This document shows positions 27,923 to 37,556 of a DNA stretch of 64,000 nucleotides, piece by piece. The stretch's first letter is position 1, and each line of letters starts with the position of its first letter. The DNA is taken from the NCBI GenBank assembly GCA_002163975.1, contig CP019636.1, positions 124,001 through 188,000 on the forward strand, in the 5' to 3' direction. The notes beneath the pieces are model-generated. The model had not been told where the DNA came from and made no database searches. It worked only from the letters and a program-made list of their open reading frames with translations. The stretch comes from Nostocales cyanobacterium HT-58-2 (GTDB taxonomy: Bacteria > Cyanobacteriota > Cyanobacteriia > Cyanobacteriales > Nostocaceae). The position numbers and the translations under genes are program-made.

Positions 27923-28474
27923 GTCTTGATTGCCATTATTGTCTTATTATCTTGGTGCCCGCAAAAGTCAGCAGTAATACTCTCACCAGGCACAATAGAC
28001 GACAGTATTTTATTTGTATAGTTCAGTCTACCTAGTTAAGTCTACCAAGGCGTAGGTGACAACAAGCGGAAGAAACGTTAAGAGTTGCAACAACACTTCA
28101 ATTTTTTTAGAAATTCATAATTGAGGATGTGTAGCTTGTAGTAACAGCCCTTGCAAACTGAAATTCTCGGATTGGGTGAATCTGCTGAGTGAGCTAGGGT
28201 AGACACAAACCAATCATACTGTAAAGATCTAGCAGCATGATCATATATGTAATTAATGTAACATTAAATTCAGTAAATTTTCTATAAGTTGGTTATCTTA
28301 GTAAGAAGAACTATCCCATTGCGATTGTCGTTCGGGGATGGTGCTTCACACCATTACGCTAGTGTGAAAATTGTGAAAATTTCTAAAAACTTTAGGTGCC
28401 TGTCCTGACACGAAAAAAACAGAATCGGAAAACTGTGATTGAGCAAAGAATGAATCAGAGGGGATGGAAACGAA

Positions 28475-28981
28475 ATGACTGCTGAAAACAAAAATAACAA
28501 AGACCATCAAGAACGGCTTCTTGTCTCCTACGTCTTGAGCGGTGCACTTTTTTTTGGATTGGGTGGATTGCACCGTTTATACAACGGCAAGATAGGGACG
28601 GGTTTGTTGTGGCTCTTGACCGGTGGTGTGTTTGGTATCGGGCAGTTTGTAGACTTGTTTTTGATCCCTAATATGGTTGACGAACACCAAATAAAACTCA
28701 GGGCTAAGGCAGGTTTATCGCCTTTGGGTGTGCCTTTGAATGAACCTGCTGTAGCTACCCAAGTTTACCGCTCTCCCCAGGAAAAACTCACGCTGGAATT
28801 GCTGAAAGCTGCGGAAAGAAGAGGCGGTAAACTCACTGTCACTCAAGCTGTCATGGAAACGGGTGCCAGTTTTACTGAGGTAGAAGCTGTTTTCCGAGAA
28901 ATGCTAAAAACAGGCTATGTCAAAATAGATAACGACCCCGATACCGGAGCCGTCACCTACGACTTCCACGAACTAAACTAA
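28475..28981 (+). CDS. TM2-domain protein
   Basis: This 168-aa protein has a TM2 domain (about 15-68) with two hydrophobic helices and the [23 protein letters not shown] motif linking them. A soluble winged-helix-like C-terminal part follows (about 105-168: [20 protein letters not shown]). TM2 proteins are widespread but their role is unclear. GGGGAT lies about 9 bp before the ATG. The stop overlaps the convergent DUF2996 gene by 4 bp. Confidence 0.75.
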   Translation: MTAENKNNKDHQERLLVSYVLSGALFFGLGGLHRLYNGKIGTGLLWLLTGGVFGIGQFVDLFLIPNMVDEHQIKLRAKAGLSPLGVPLNEPAVATQVYRSPQEKLTLELLKAAERRGGKLTVTQAVMETGASFTEVEAVFREMLKTGYVKIDNDPDTGAVTYDFHELN

Positions 28982-29643
28982 TTTCTCCCCAACCACTTTT
29001 GACCGTTCAAGCGCTGCGTCACTCCAAAAACCAGCAGGTCAAGCGTGGTTTTACGCTCATCAATCAAGAATGGTTCAACAACGCTGGGCTTTCTGCCTTC
29101 ATAACAGGAAAAACCTTTTCTCCCTTGAATATCTTCTTCGGGGAAATACAGGTTAAAGTGAAACAAACCGTTCTGCCAACTGCCCACGACTTGCCAGCAT
29201 TCCTCCGCTGTTTCATAGCCTCTGATGGGAATTTTTTGCTTAACAAAATTCAGCTGCAAATCTTGCACCCCTTCTTTGGCGATCGCCTTTTGTACAGATG
29301 GCAAGTAATCTTGCTGGATAAACTCTGCAAATGGCTTATCTTCAACGGCTGGTGCTTTCTCTTTTTTTGCCGCAGCCTTAGCGGCTGGTTTATCTCCTGC
29401 TGCTTTGGCTGCCCCGGCTGGTTTTTCTCGCTTGGGTGCTTCTGCAGTGGTTGTTGTTGCAGCATTTGGGTTAGTTTCTGGGTTTGCCGCTTTGGGGTCT
29501 GGGGCGTTGGCTGTAGGGATGTCTGTCGCTTCGGGTGAGTCTGTGCTAGGAGCGTGTTCTTCAGCGACACTGGGAGCTTGCTGATCTACTGTACTGGGAG
29601 CAACTTCCCCAGCTTCATTGTGGGATTTTGTTTCTTCTGCCAT
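28978..29643 (-). CDS. DUF2996-family protein
   Basis: The 221-aa protein has a long disordered N-terminus rich in Ala, Pro, Glu and Lys (about 1-105), then a conserved DUF2996 domain (about 106-221: [21 protein letters not shown] and [20 protein letters not shown]). This family is specific to cyanobacteria and plastids. A role in photosynthetic assembly is only a suggestion from its distribution; the function is unknown. Its stop overlaps the TM2 gene. Confidence 0.75.
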   Translation of the reverse strand: MAEETKSHNEAGEVAPSTVDQQAPSVAEEHAPSTDSPEATDIPTANAPDPKAANPETNPNAATTTTAEAPKREKPAGAAKAAGDKPAAKAAAKKEKAPAVEDKPFAEFIQQDYLPSVQKAIAKEGVQDLQLNFVKQKIPIRGYETAEECWQVVGSWQNGLFHFNLYFPEEDIQGRKGFSCYEGRKPSVVEPFLIDERKTTLDLLVFGVTQRLNGQKWLGRN

Positions 29644-29824
29644 TGCTCAGGTGTATCCTTTGTCTTGCTATTAGTAGGGCTCACCAGGAGGTATTCGTCA
29701 TCTTCATTTTGACACAGCTATGCCTGTCTCCCGACAGCGATCGCTTTTTCCAACGACCAAAGCCTTGTTCTTGGAGGACAAATCCATTCAAGTTCCAAAG
29801 AATTCTTTTGAATTTTGAATTGTA

Positions 29825-30100
29825 CTAGCCCCCAGCCACAGCAGGTACAATACTCACTTCATCACCATCTTTCAATGGTGTCTCTGTTCCATCCAAAAAG
29901 CGAATATCTTCACTATTGACGTACAAATTCAAAAATCGCCGTGGCTGTCCGCTTTCATCGCATAGGCGCGATTTAATCCCAGGACAGTTTTGTTCTAGAG
30001 AGTCGAACAATTCAGCGACTGTACTGCCTTTACATTCCAGGGTGGCTTGATTATTGGTGAATTTTTGCAGAGCAGTAGGAACTAAAACTTTTACAGCCAT
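29825..30100 (-). CDS. MoaD/ThiS-family ubiquitin-like sulfur carrier (downstream of thrC)
   Basis: The 91-aa beta-grasp protein ends in GG (PAVAGG), the di-glycine needed for C-terminal thiocarboxylate formation. It resembles MoaD/ThiS, with [14 protein letters not shown] and [12 protein letters not shown]. It lies 80 bp downstream of thrC on the same strand, separated by a hairpin (30135-30169). It is not close enough to ThiS or MoaD by eye to decide its client; cysteine or thiamine pathways are possible. Confidence 0.75.
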   Translation of the reverse strand: MAVKVLVPTALQKFTNNQATLECKGSTVAELFDSLEQNCPGIKSRLCDESGQPRRFLNLYVNSEDIRFLDGTETPLKDGDEVSIVPAVAGG

Positions 30101-30134
30101 AAATTCGGAGAGTCGTAAGTTGGAAATTAACAGC

Positions 30135-30169
30135 GGTCATTAGTCTGTTGTTCTTATTGACTAATGACC
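30135..30169. repeat. Hairpin between thrC and the sulfur carrier gene
   Basis: GGTCATTAGTC (30135-30145) pairs with GACTAATGACC (30159-30169), an 11-bp perfect stem with a 13-nt loop. There is no clear T-run, so it may act as an mRNA-processing or stabilising structure between the two genes. Confidence 0.55.
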
Positions 30170-30180
30170 AATAACAATAA

Positions 30181-31485
30181 TTAAACTAAGACTTGCTGCC
30201 ATTCCAGGCGATCCAGTGTCCGGGAACGCTCTAGCGCTCGTTCAAAGCTATCAAGTTTCGCCTCAATTGTGAGAGGTTCACCAATATAACCTTGTACTGC
30301 TTCTTGAGTTTTCAAGCCGTTTCCGGTAATGTACACCACGGTGGTTTCATCTGGATTAATCTTACCAGCTTCTGCTAACTTCTTCAGCACAGCAATTGTT
30401 GTCCCACCAGCAGTTTCTGTAAAGATGCCTTCTGTTTCTGCCAAGAGCTTGATGCCTTCGATAATTTCGCTATCAGTGACTGACTCAATGGCACCACCAG
30501 TTTTCTTGGCTATGTCCAAAGCGTAAACAGCATCTGCTGGGTTACCGATCGCCAGTGATTTTGCAATTGTATTTGGTTTGACTGGTTTGATAAAGTCGCG
30601 TTCTTCCTTATAAGCTTGGGCAATAGGTGAACATCCCTCAGCTTGTGCGCCGCTGAACTTGACTTTTTTGCCTTCCACCAGACCAACTTCCACGAATTCT
30701 TGGAAGCCCTTGTAAATTTTGGTATATAGTGAACCGGACGCTAAAGGTGCGACGATGTGGTCAGGCAGTTCCCAGCCGAGTTGTTCTACAACTTCAAAGC
30801 CAAGTGTCTTAGAACCTTCGGAGTAGTAGGGACGCAAGTTAATATTGACAAAACCCCATCCATGTGTATTTGCTACTTCAGAACACAGACGGTTGACCTG
30901 ATCGTAATTGCCCTTCACAGCCATGAGGGTTGGGCTGTAGATGAGGCTTCCCAAAATTTTTCCAGCTTCTAAATCAGCAGGAATGAACACGCAACAGTCT
31001 AAACCAGCGTGTGCGGCAATAGCAGCAGTGGAATTTGCCAAGTTACCCGTGCTAGCACAAGAAACTGTCGTAAAACCCAACTCTCTTGCACGGGTGAGAG
31101 CAACGGACACCACCCGATCTTTGAAGCTGAGGGTGGGCATATTGACGGCATCATTCTTGATATACAGCTTATTTAAACCCAGGCGACGTGCCAAGCGGTG
31201 CGATCGCACTAACGGAGTCATACCAGTTCCCACATCAATGGGGTTCTCACTTGCGACAGGCAAAAACTTACGATAGCGCCAGATGGAGTTTGGTCCCGCT
31301 TGAATCGTTTGACGTGTGACTGTGGAGCGTAGGGCACTGTAGTCATAGGTGACTTCCAATGGACCAAAGCAGAACTCACATACATGAAGAGGCTTGAGTT
31401 CATATTCTGCGCCACATTCCTTACATTTCAAGGATTTAAAAGTGGCAGTGGTGGCTTGGGTATTGCTGGTTGTCGCCTGTGTCAT
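30181..31485 (-). CDS. thrC: Threonine synthase
   Basis: It makes threonine from O-phosphohomoserine using PLP. The 434-aa protein has an N-terminal zinc-ribbon-like Cys pair (CKECGAEY, CEFCFGP) typical of this clade, the PLP lysine in TLSFKDRVVSVAL, the SCASTGNLANSTAA phosphate-binding loop, and TAGGTTIAVLKK near the C-terminus. The start is ATG 31485. It is the central gene of a small cluster flanked by two sulfur-carrier-like genes. Confidence 0.94.
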   Translation of the reverse strand: MTQATTSNTQATTATFKSLKCKECGAEYELKPLHVCEFCFGPLEVTYDYSALRSTVTRQTIQAGPNSIWRYRKFLPVASENPIDVGTGMTPLVRSHRLARRLGLNKLYIKNDAVNMPTLSFKDRVVSVALTRARELGFTTVSCASTGNLANSTAAIAAHAGLDCCVFIPADLEAGKILGSLIYSPTLMAVKGNYDQVNRLCSEVANTHGWGFVNINLRPYYSEGSKTLGFEVVEQLGWELPDHIVAPLASGSLYTKIYKGFQEFVEVGLVEGKKVKFSGAQAEGCSPIAQAYKEERDFIKPVKPNTIAKSLAIGNPADAVYALDIAKKTGGAIESVTDSEIIEGIKLLAETEGIFTETAGGTTIAVLKKLAEAGKINPDETTVVYITGNGLKTQEAVQGYIGEPLTIEAKLDSFERALERSRTLDRLEWQQVLV

Positions 31486-31545
31486 AAGTTTATCCCTGGA
31501 TGTCCGTCAGTCAACTTGTCGATTGATAGTAACACGAGCAAAAAT

Positions 31546-31592
31546 ACTCGTCAAACATACCCGATAAAAAATATCGGGTATGTTTGACGAGT
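31546..31592 (-). terminator. 21-bp perfect hairpin between moaD-like gene and thrC
   Basis: Positions 31546-31566 and 31572-31592 are exact reverse complements (21-bp stem, AAAAA loop). On the minus strand the stem is followed by ATTTTTG, so it fits a terminator of the upstream moaD-like gene (ends at 31684) or a thrC leader attenuator (thrC starts at 31485). Confidence 0.8.
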
Positions 31593-31683
31593 GAGTTTAT
31601 TCCTATAGATAGGTTTTGCGTCAGGTGAAGTAGGTTAAATTTGGAACTCGAAATGATTAATGAAATATCAAATCCAAAACATA

Positions 31684-31938
31684 TTACCCGCCACTCACTG
31701 GCGGAATTAGCACCACCTCATCTCCGTCTTGCAGGATGGTATCTGGTTGGACAAATTGCAAATTCACTCCAAAACGGGTAATGTCACGCAGTGGAGCCAG
31801 TTCAGGGTGTTCTTTAATCAGGCGATCGCGTACTGCGGCAACTGGTGTATTTTGCGAAAATTCCAGTACCAGTTCTGGAACTCCATAAGCTTCTTGGTAA
31901 GCAGCAAATAATTTAACGGTAACAGTCGTTGTAGACAT
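31684..31938 (-). CDS. MoaD/ThiS-family protein (upstream of thrC)
   Basis: The 84-aa beta-grasp protein has the ubiquitin-like pattern TVKLFAAYQEAYG, DGDEVVLIPPVSGG, ending in the functional GG. The PPVSGG tail is that of MoaD, the small subunit of molybdopterin synthase. It lies upstream of thrC on the same strand and is separated from it by the hairpin at 31546-31592. It is a second, distinct sulfur carrier in this locus. Confidence 0.8.
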   Translation of the reverse strand: MSTTTVTVKLFAAYQEAYGVPELVLEFSQNTPVAAVRDRLIKEHPELAPLRDITRFGVNLQFVQPDTILQDGDEVVLIPPVSGG

Positions 31939-32151
31939 GGAGAGAAAAATGAATGCAAATCTGTCCCTAAAGTAACGCGAATACTTGCAGTAGCGGCAAC
32001 AACTGTAACTGCCTTGTTTCTGAACTCACTGCTACATCTGAGCTCATTATGAAATTTAATCTGAATCTCTAAAAAAAATAATACTAGGGCAATAACTATT
32101 ACTGAGCTTTCCCTAGCTAAAAAGAAAAGAGGAATAATTTTAGGTGCAATC

Positions 32152-32757
32152 TCACAACATATGCTCTAACATCTGAAAATCACGCTGTACTTCATGCAAC
32201 AAAGACTTATTGTGAGGGTCTGTCTTGAGAGCTTTTTTCAGGTAAATTCTCGCTTTGAACGGCTGTTTTTGTGCAATCAGCGCTCGTCCCCAAAGTTGAT
32301 AGGAAATAGCTTGCCACTGACGCACTTCTGGATCTTCTGGTAAACGCTGGGCTAATGCTTCTGCTAAAGATATCGCTTGTGGGAAGCGTCTTTCTTTCAA
32401 AAACTGCTGCAACTGCTTGTAAGTCCTCCACTTTAACCGCTGTTCTATTTCTGAAAAGCTAGGCGGCTTTGGTTTTGGCTTTTCCTTTGTTGCTGTTTCT
32501 GAACGCGTGACTTTGGTTGGCTGATGTCCAACGACTGACGATTGACTAGAAGGCACTGCTGTCTCTTCTTGTGGTATGACTTGCAACAGTAGCTTGTATG
32601 CTTCAGTCACGGCAATGAACTTTTCTTTTGCTTTGTTGTCCCCTGGGTTGATATCAGGATGATATTGTTGCGCCAGTCGGCGGTAAGACACTTTGATGTC
32701 AGCAAAAGAGGCTCCTGACCTTAAACCTAATAAACGGTAGCAATCTCCAAGATCCAT
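32152..32757 (-). CDS. J-domain protein with C-terminal TPR-like repeats
   Basis: The 201-aa protein begins with a J domain (about 4-62) containing YHPDINPGDNKAKEKF, so it should stimulate an Hsp70 ATPase. The C-terminal half (about 100-201) has TPR-like helices (ISLAEALAQRLPEDPE, ARIYLKKALKTDPHNKSLL). The middle is charged and rich in Lys, Pro and Ser. A DnaK client or partner is not identified. Confidence 0.8.
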   Translation of the reverse strand: MDLGDCYRLLGLRSGASFADIKVSYRRLAQQYHPDINPGDNKAKEKFIAVTEAYKLLLQVIPQEETAVPSSQSSVVGHQPTKVTRSETATKEKPKPKPPSFSEIEQRLKWRTYKQLQQFLKERRFPQAISLAEALAQRLPEDPEVRQWQAISYQLWGRALIAQKQPFKARIYLKKALKTDPHNKSLLHEVQRDFQMLEHML

Positions 32758-32865
32758 CTTGAGTTATGAGCGATCACGAGTATCGGCTATCAGCTATTAG
32801 CTTAAAGCCTGAAGTCTAAATGATAAAGACTTGAATTCTAATTTAAAGTTCGTACTTTACAGTTT

Positions 32866-33139
32866 TTTGACGGCTCCCCGGACTTCAGGACGGGGATTCT
32901 TGGATCAATGGGAGTCCAGCGACTTTACCCTCACCAAAATTCACTGCGATGCGCCCCACCGCTGTATGGATAGAGAAAATTCTTTTGCTCCCCAGGAGCC
33001 AAAACTTTCTCAGGAAACTACGCCCATTACAAGACAGGTTCCTTTGCCGCAGCGCGAGACTCTGCCTGTGTAGCGAGTCATTCTATTGTATCAAAAGTCG
33101 CCCTGGAAGGGCGAGGCTTGTATCCCATATTTTTGGTCA
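32866..33139 (-). ncRNA. ORF-less 275-bp structured repeat, copy B (HEARO/omegaRNA-like)
   Basis: Read on the minus strand, it runs from TGACCAAAAATATGGGATAC to GCCGTCAAA. It has the hairpin CGCCCTTCCAGGGCG, then a -10-like GATACAAT box, several internal stems, and the 3' hairpin CCCCGTCCTGAAGTCCGGGG. Copy A at 45453-45727 (plus strand) is about 95% identical, with the 3' stem imperfect there. No nuclease ORF accompanies it; short frames inside are antisense or chance. It lies between the J-domain gene and clpP3. Confidence 0.55.
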
Positions 33140-33167
33140 GCAGGGAGAGGAAGCAGAGGAGTAGGAA

Positions 33168-33272
33168 GCAGGGAGCGAGGGAGAGGGAGTTAACGTCCAT
33201 TAACTTTTGTTCTCCGCCGCTCCCTAGTCCCAAGCGTTCGCGTAGCGTGCCCGGAGGGCTCAGCAGGCTCCC
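33168..33272 (-). repeat. Interspersed repeat with GCTACGCGAACGC core (copy 2)
   Basis: Read on the minus strand it matches copy 1 at 21775-21873: GCTGAGCCCT, GGGCACGCTACGCGAACGC, then TTAATGGACGTTAACTCCC and CTCCCTGCTTCC. It abuts the 3' end of clpP3 and could influence termination there. Confidence 0.7.
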
Positions 33273-33285
33273 TGCTTCTTCTTAA

Positions 33286-33876
33286 CTAGCGTTCCTCAAT
33301 CACACGGTCAATCAAACCGTATTCCTTTGCTTCTTGAGCAGACATCCAGAAATCGCGGTCTGTGTCTTTTTGAATTTTTTCTATAGGTTGACCTGTGCGA
33401 GCAGCTAGCATTTCATTGAGTTGCTGCCGCATTCTCAAAATTTCCTTGGCTTCAATCTCAATATCGGTTGCTTGACCTTGAGCGCCGCCAAGAGGTTGGT
33501 GGATGAGAATTCTAGAATTGGGTAAAGCTAGACGTTTGCCTTTTGTGCCGGCTGCTAGCAGGAATGAACCCATAGAAGCTGCCATTCCTACGCAGATTGT
33601 GACCACATTGGCTTTGATGTGCATCATCGTATCATAGATGGCAAGACCAGCTGTCACCGAACCTCCGGGGGAGTTGATGTAGATACTGATATCCTTACTT
33701 GGGTCTTCAGAATCCATGTAGAGTAGTCTGGCGATAATGGCATTAGCCATGCCGTCGGTGACTTCTCCACTCAGGAAAATGATGCGTTCTAGAGCAAGGC
33801 GTTCGTAAAGATTAATCCACTGGGTATAAGGATCGCCAGGGAAACGGAAAGGGACTCTTGGAATACCAATTGGCAT
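33286..33876 (-). CDS. clpP: ATP-dependent Clp protease proteolytic subunit (ClpP3-like)
   Basis: It is the catalytic partner in the cyanobacterial ClpP3/R core. The triad is visible: Ser in [11 protein letters not shown], His in [10 protein letters not shown], and Asp in the C-terminal [16 protein letters not shown] region. The 196-aa length is normal. It is 31 bp downstream of clpR on the same strand, the conserved clpR-clpP3 operon order. AAA partners such as ClpC are elsewhere. Confidence 0.92.
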   Translation of the reverse strand: MPIGIPRVPFRFPGDPYTQWINLYERLALERIIFLSGEVTDGMANAIIARLLYMDSEDPSKDISIYINSPGGSVTAGLAIYDTMMHIKANVVTICVGMAASMGSFLLAAGTKGKRLALPNSRILIHQPLGGAQGQATDIEIEAKEILRMRQQLNEMLAARTGQPIEKIQKDTDRDFWMSAQEAKEYGLIDRVIEER

Positions 33877-33907
33877 AAGTTTCTTTTGCTTTTAACGAAA
33901 AATAAAT

Positions 33908-34606
33908 TTACCGAGGAACAGCAGCAGCCAATGCTGCAGGAAGTTCTTTGGCACTTTCTAAAACCCGGTCAATCAAACCGTATTCTTTGGCTTGTTCGGG
34001 TGTCATGTAGAACTTGCGATCTAAATCTTTGGAAATTCTCTCCACAGGCTGTCCTGTATTGCGCGAGAAAATGTCCAAGATCATTTGCTTGTTTTTAAGC
34101 ACTTCTTGTGCTTGGATTTGAATGTCTGTCGCTTGAGCGTAACCAGTACCACGTTTTGCCTGGTGCAGAACAATCGACGCATGCGGTAAGCTGGCACGGT
34201 GTCCTTTTGTTCCAGAAGAGAGAATCATTGCCGCTGTCCCCATAGCATAACCAAGGCAGATGGTATTGACTGGCGGCTTGATGTATTTAATAGTGTCACA
34301 GATGGCAAAAGCTTCTGTTTCAGAGCCTATGGCATCGCCTGTGTACCAAGAAGTGCCCGTAGAGTTGATGTAGATAGAAATGGGCTTGTCTGGGTCTTCG
34401 TATTGCAGGTACAAAAGCTGAGCAATAATAAGCTCTGTTACGTCTACTCCCAGTTGCTGTTTATACTCATCCGGTGAAACGAGGGGCAATCCCAAGTATA
34501 TAATGCGTTCTTTTAACAATAGAGAAGGTAAATCCGGCGGCGGTGTACGGTAGAAGCTGTCGCCGGCGTAAGGCGCTTGCACAGCCTTAATGATGGAATT
34601 TTCCAT
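33908..34606 (-). CDS. clpR: ClpR, non-catalytic Clp protease subunit
   Basis: The 232-aa protein aligns with ClpP throughout, but the catalytic Ser position reads GYAMGTAAMIL instead of [11 protein letters not shown], so Ser is replaced by Gly. The His (VLHQAKRG) and the C-terminal Asp region ([18 protein letters not shown]) are kept. Such inactive ClpR subunits form the ClpP3/R ring in cyanobacteria and plastids. It starts the operon with clpP3 and has a C-terminal AlaPro tail. Confidence 0.93.
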   Translation of the reverse strand: MENSIIKAVQAPYAGDSFYRTPPPDLPSLLLKERIIYLGLPLVSPDEYKQQLGVDVTELIIAQLLYLQYEDPDKPISIYINSTGTSWYTGDAIGSETEAFAICDTIKYIKPPVNTICLGYAMGTAAMILSSGTKGHRASLPHASIVLHQAKRGTGYAQATDIQIQAQEVLKNKQMILDIFSRNTGQPVERISKDLDRKFYMTPEQAKEYGLIDRVLESAKELPAALAAAVPR

Positions 34607-34890
34607 AGCAACTGTTGCCTAAATTGATGCCGTTAACTGTAGTACATCCTAGCGCGATGATTGCCCGCTTGGAGGTGTGGATTTCTCTCTAGGGTGTAGA
34701 TATGGACTGGGGTAAGGGGATAAGGGAAAATACAAAAAGTATTCTCTGTTCCCTAATTCCTTTATTTTTTACATTGTTTATTGTGAATATTATTTAAAGT
34801 TTTTCTCGAATAACTTTTCCGAAGTGGTGATAGTGTGCGTTGAAGTTATTTATAAATATGTATAGCCCGTGTTAAGAATCCTGGGGGGTT

Positions 34891-36138
34891 ATGAAGGTTA
34901 GCTTGCAACCTATTCTCAATGATGGCAACTTAGATGCCAGTCAACTGAATAGTCAACGTCAGTTGGCAATTTCGATTTCTGCGATCGCAGAAAGTTTGGA
35001 TCGCAATGTTCCACTGAATTTATGCCTAATTCTCGACCATAGTGGTTCGATGAGTGGGCGACCTTTAGAAACTGTTAAAAAAGCAGCGACCCGTCTTGTT
35101 GATAGACTCAAACCTGGAGATCGCCTGAGTATTGTCGTTTTTGATCACCGTGCTAAGGTTTTGGTACCTAATCAAATTATTGAAAACCCAGAGCGAATTA
35201 AACAACAAATTAATCGCCTTTCTGCTGATGGTGGAACAGCTATAGATGAGGGTTTGCGTTTAGGGATTGAGGAATTGGCGAAGGGCAAAAAAGAAACAAT
35301 TTCTCAAGCTTTTCTCTTAACTGATGGCGAAAATGAACATGGTGACAATAACCGTTGTTTGAAGTTTGCCCAATTGGCGTCTGGCTATAATTTGACTTTA
35401 AATACTTTAGGATTTGGTGACAATTGGAACCAAGATGTGCTCGAAAAAATTGCTGATGATGGTGGCGGCAGTTTATCTTACATTCAGCAACCAGAACAAG
35501 CAGTAGATGAGTTTAGTCGCCTTTTCAGCCGCATTCAAACAGTAGGATTGACCAATGCTTATCTGCTATTTTCCTTGGTACCGAATGTCAGATTTGCAGA
35601 ACTCAAACCTATTGCTCAAGTTGCCCCAGACACCATAGAATTGCCGTTGCAACCAGAAGCGGATGGACGTTTGGCTGTGCGCTTAGGAGATTTGATGAAG
35701 GATGTAGAACGGGTAGTTCTGGCTAATATTTACTTGGGACAATTGCCAGAAGGTAGACAGACGATCGCTAGGTTGCAAGTCCGCTACGATGATCCGATGC
35801 AAAATAAAACAGGGTTACTTTCAGAAAACATTCCTGTTGAGGCGAATGTGGTGCGAGTGTATCAGCCTTCTCCCGCGCCTCAAGTGCAGCAACATATCCT
35901 AGCATTAGCCAAATATCGGCAAACGCAACTGGCAGAGGCAAAGTTACAACAGGGCGATCGCGCGGGTGCTGCAACAATGCTGCAAACGGCTGCAAAAACT
36001 GCCCTGCAAATGGGAGATACAAGTGCAGCTACGGTGTTACAAACTTCTGCAACTCGCCTACAAGCGGGTCAAGATTTATCAGAGAGCGATCGCAAAAAGA
36101 CGAGAATTGTCTCCAAAACTGTTTTGCAGGATTCTTAG
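34891..36138 (+). CDS. VWA-domain protein
   Basis: The 415-aa protein has a von Willebrand factor A domain (about 40-220) with a complete MIDAS: DHSGSMSG (DxSxS), GGTAIDEGL (Thr), LLTDGEN (Asp). The C-terminal part (about 225-415) has beta-rich segments then helices with AAATMLQTAAKTALQMG. Such proteins often mediate Mg2+-dependent binding or assist AAA+ MoxR ATPases. No partner ATPase is adjacent. A GGGGG motif sits just before ATG 34891 as a weak ribosome-binding site. Confidence 0.75.
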   Translation: MKVSLQPILNDGNLDASQLNSQRQLAISISAIAESLDRNVPLNLCLILDHSGSMSGRPLETVKKAATRLVDRLKPGDRLSIVVFDHRAKVLVPNQIIENPERIKQQINRLSADGGTAIDEGLRLGIEELAKGKKETISQAFLLTDGENEHGDNNRCLKFAQLASGYNLTLNTLGFGDNWNQDVLEKIADDGGGSLSYIQQPEQAVDEFSRLFSRIQTVGLTNAYLLFSLVPNVRFAELKPIAQVAPDTIELPLQPEADGRLAVRLGDLMKDVERVVLANIYLGQLPEGRQTIARLQVRYDDPMQNKTGLLSENIPVEANVVRVYQPSPAPQVQQHILALAKYRQTQLAEAKLQQGDRAGAATMLQTAAKTALQMGDTSAATVLQTSATRLQAGQDLSESDRKKTRIVSKTVLQDS

Positions 36139-36223
36139 TTTTTAGGGCGGGCTTTTGCCCGCCCTAAGGAAAAATGAACCGCAACGGGCAAGAGAGAACA
36201 CAGAGAAAAGAGAATATAAGAGA

Positions 36224-36610
36224 ATGAAAACTACTGGGATTCATCATGTAGCTATTATTTGTTCTGATTACGAACGCTCTAAAAAGTTTTATACTGAAAT
36301 ACTAGGTTTTTCAATTCTTAAAGAGACTTTTCGTGCTCAGAGAAATTCTTATAAGTTAGATTTACAGGTGGGAGACAATCATCAAATTGAGTTATTTTCT
36401 TTTCCTAATCCTCCTCAAAGATTGAGTCATCCAGAGGCTTGTGGTTTAAGGCATTTGGCTTTTGAAGTTGATAATATTGAACAAACAGTTAATGATTTAA
36501 AATCGCAAGGCATTGAAGTTGAAGATATTAGAATTGATGAAATAACTGGTAAGAAGTTTACTTTTTTTCAAGACCCAGATAATTTGCCTTTAGAGATTTA
36601 TGAGCGTTAG
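36224..36610 (+). CDS. Glyoxalase/VOC-family protein
   Basis: The 128-aa protein (start ATG 36224; the longer ORF from 36155 adds 23 residues with no family match) has the VOC pattern: IHHVAIICSDYERSKKFYTEILGF, GLRHLAFEVDNIE, and FFQDPDNLPLEIYE. The metal-binding His/Glu residues (His6 or His7, Glu near the end) are present, so it resembles the YaeR/gloA2-type glyoxalase-like proteins. Substrate unknown. Confidence 0.8.
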   Translation: MKTTGIHHVAIICSDYERSKKFYTEILGFSILKETFRAQRNSYKLDLQVGDNHQIELFSFPNPPQRLSHPEACGLRHLAFEVDNIEQTVNDLKSQGIEVEDIRIDEITGKKFTFFQDPDNLPLEIYER

Positions 36611-36888
36611 GACTATTGGACAATACGGTTCAGATAAGCGTTTTTTCTCTCCCCCTGACTCCTCTGCTTCCTCTGCTCTGCCTGCCTCAACAGATACAAC
36701 TCCTTAACTGAACTGTATTGGGCCATTATAGGAATTTCAATTGAAAGCAGAGTTCATGACGTCGGTAAAAGCCTAAATATTCTTTATGCTCAGAATTTGA
36801 TACATTTAAAAGAATTCCGGAATGAAGCAATTTGGCACTGAAGTATAATAAGGCAATTTTAAATGATTGGTGTTTGAGGATGTGAAAA

Positions 36889-37530
36889 ATGGCAGAAGAG
36901 CCAAAATTGCTCATTAAGTTGGATGCGCAGAGGAAAAAAATCCTTCGGGTCTACTTGGGATGGACGCTGGCAGATGTTGAAAGAGCAATCTCAAACCAAC
37001 CATCACTAACTGTTGACGATGTTCTCAAAGTTTTCTCCCAGGAGGAATGGAACGAGTTGTCACTCAAACTGGCATCCTTTGCGGGACCAGAGACAAAATC
37101 TCGTCAAAGGCAACAGGCTTATCAAAAAGGTCTCGTTACCCAACGAAACAAGGATATCACCAGACTAGAAGAAGAAATGTCCGCTCTTCAGGAGCAGATC
37201 CGAAAAGATAGGAAGCAGATAGAAATTAATCAGAAAGAGATTGGAGAACAGCAGAAGACCATTGAGAAGCAGGAGAAGGCGATCGCGGGACAAAAACAAG
37301 AGATTGAGAGGCAAGAAAAAGAAATCGAAGTACAACAGAAATTTTTAAACAAAAACGCTATTGTCATTAAAAAACTTCAAGAAAGTGGAAAAATTCTAAA
37401 GGATGAGAATATATATTTAAGAGAAATATCTGAATCGCAGCAGACAGCATTGAAGAAGATTAGAGATTTTATAATATCAAAAATCAAATATATCCCATTA
37501 GAAATCAAGAAATTTTTAGATATTAGTTAA
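36889..37530 (+). CDS. Coiled-coil protein, first gene of an HNH cassette
   Basis: The 213-aa protein has a globular N-terminal part (about 1-85: LLIKLDAQRKKILRVYLGW, then VLKVFSQEEWNELSLK) and a long coiled coil (about 90-185) rich in Lys, Glu and Gln heptads such as IEKQEKAIAGQKQEIERQ. No known domain is recognised. GAGG lies about 9 bp before the ATG. It is AT-rich and tightly followed by the two next genes, suggesting a horizontally acquired operon. Confidence 0.65.
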   Translation: MAEEPKLLIKLDAQRKKILRVYLGWTLADVERAISNQPSLTVDDVLKVFSQEEWNELSLKLASFAGPETKSRQRQQAYQKGLVTQRNKDITRLEEEMSALQEQIRKDRKQIEINQKEIGEQQKTIEKQEKAIAGQKQEIERQEKEIEVQQKFLNKNAIVIKKLQESGKILKDENIYLREISESQQTALKKIRDFIISKIKYIPLEIKKFLDIS

Positions 37531-37556
37531 TAAGAAAAATAGAAAAAGATTGATTC

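Noticed and set aside
29628-29828. 66-aa plus-strand ORF antisense to the start of the DUF2996 gene
   Set aside because: No ribosome-binding site and no domain; it lies in the low-complexity DUF2996 promoter region.
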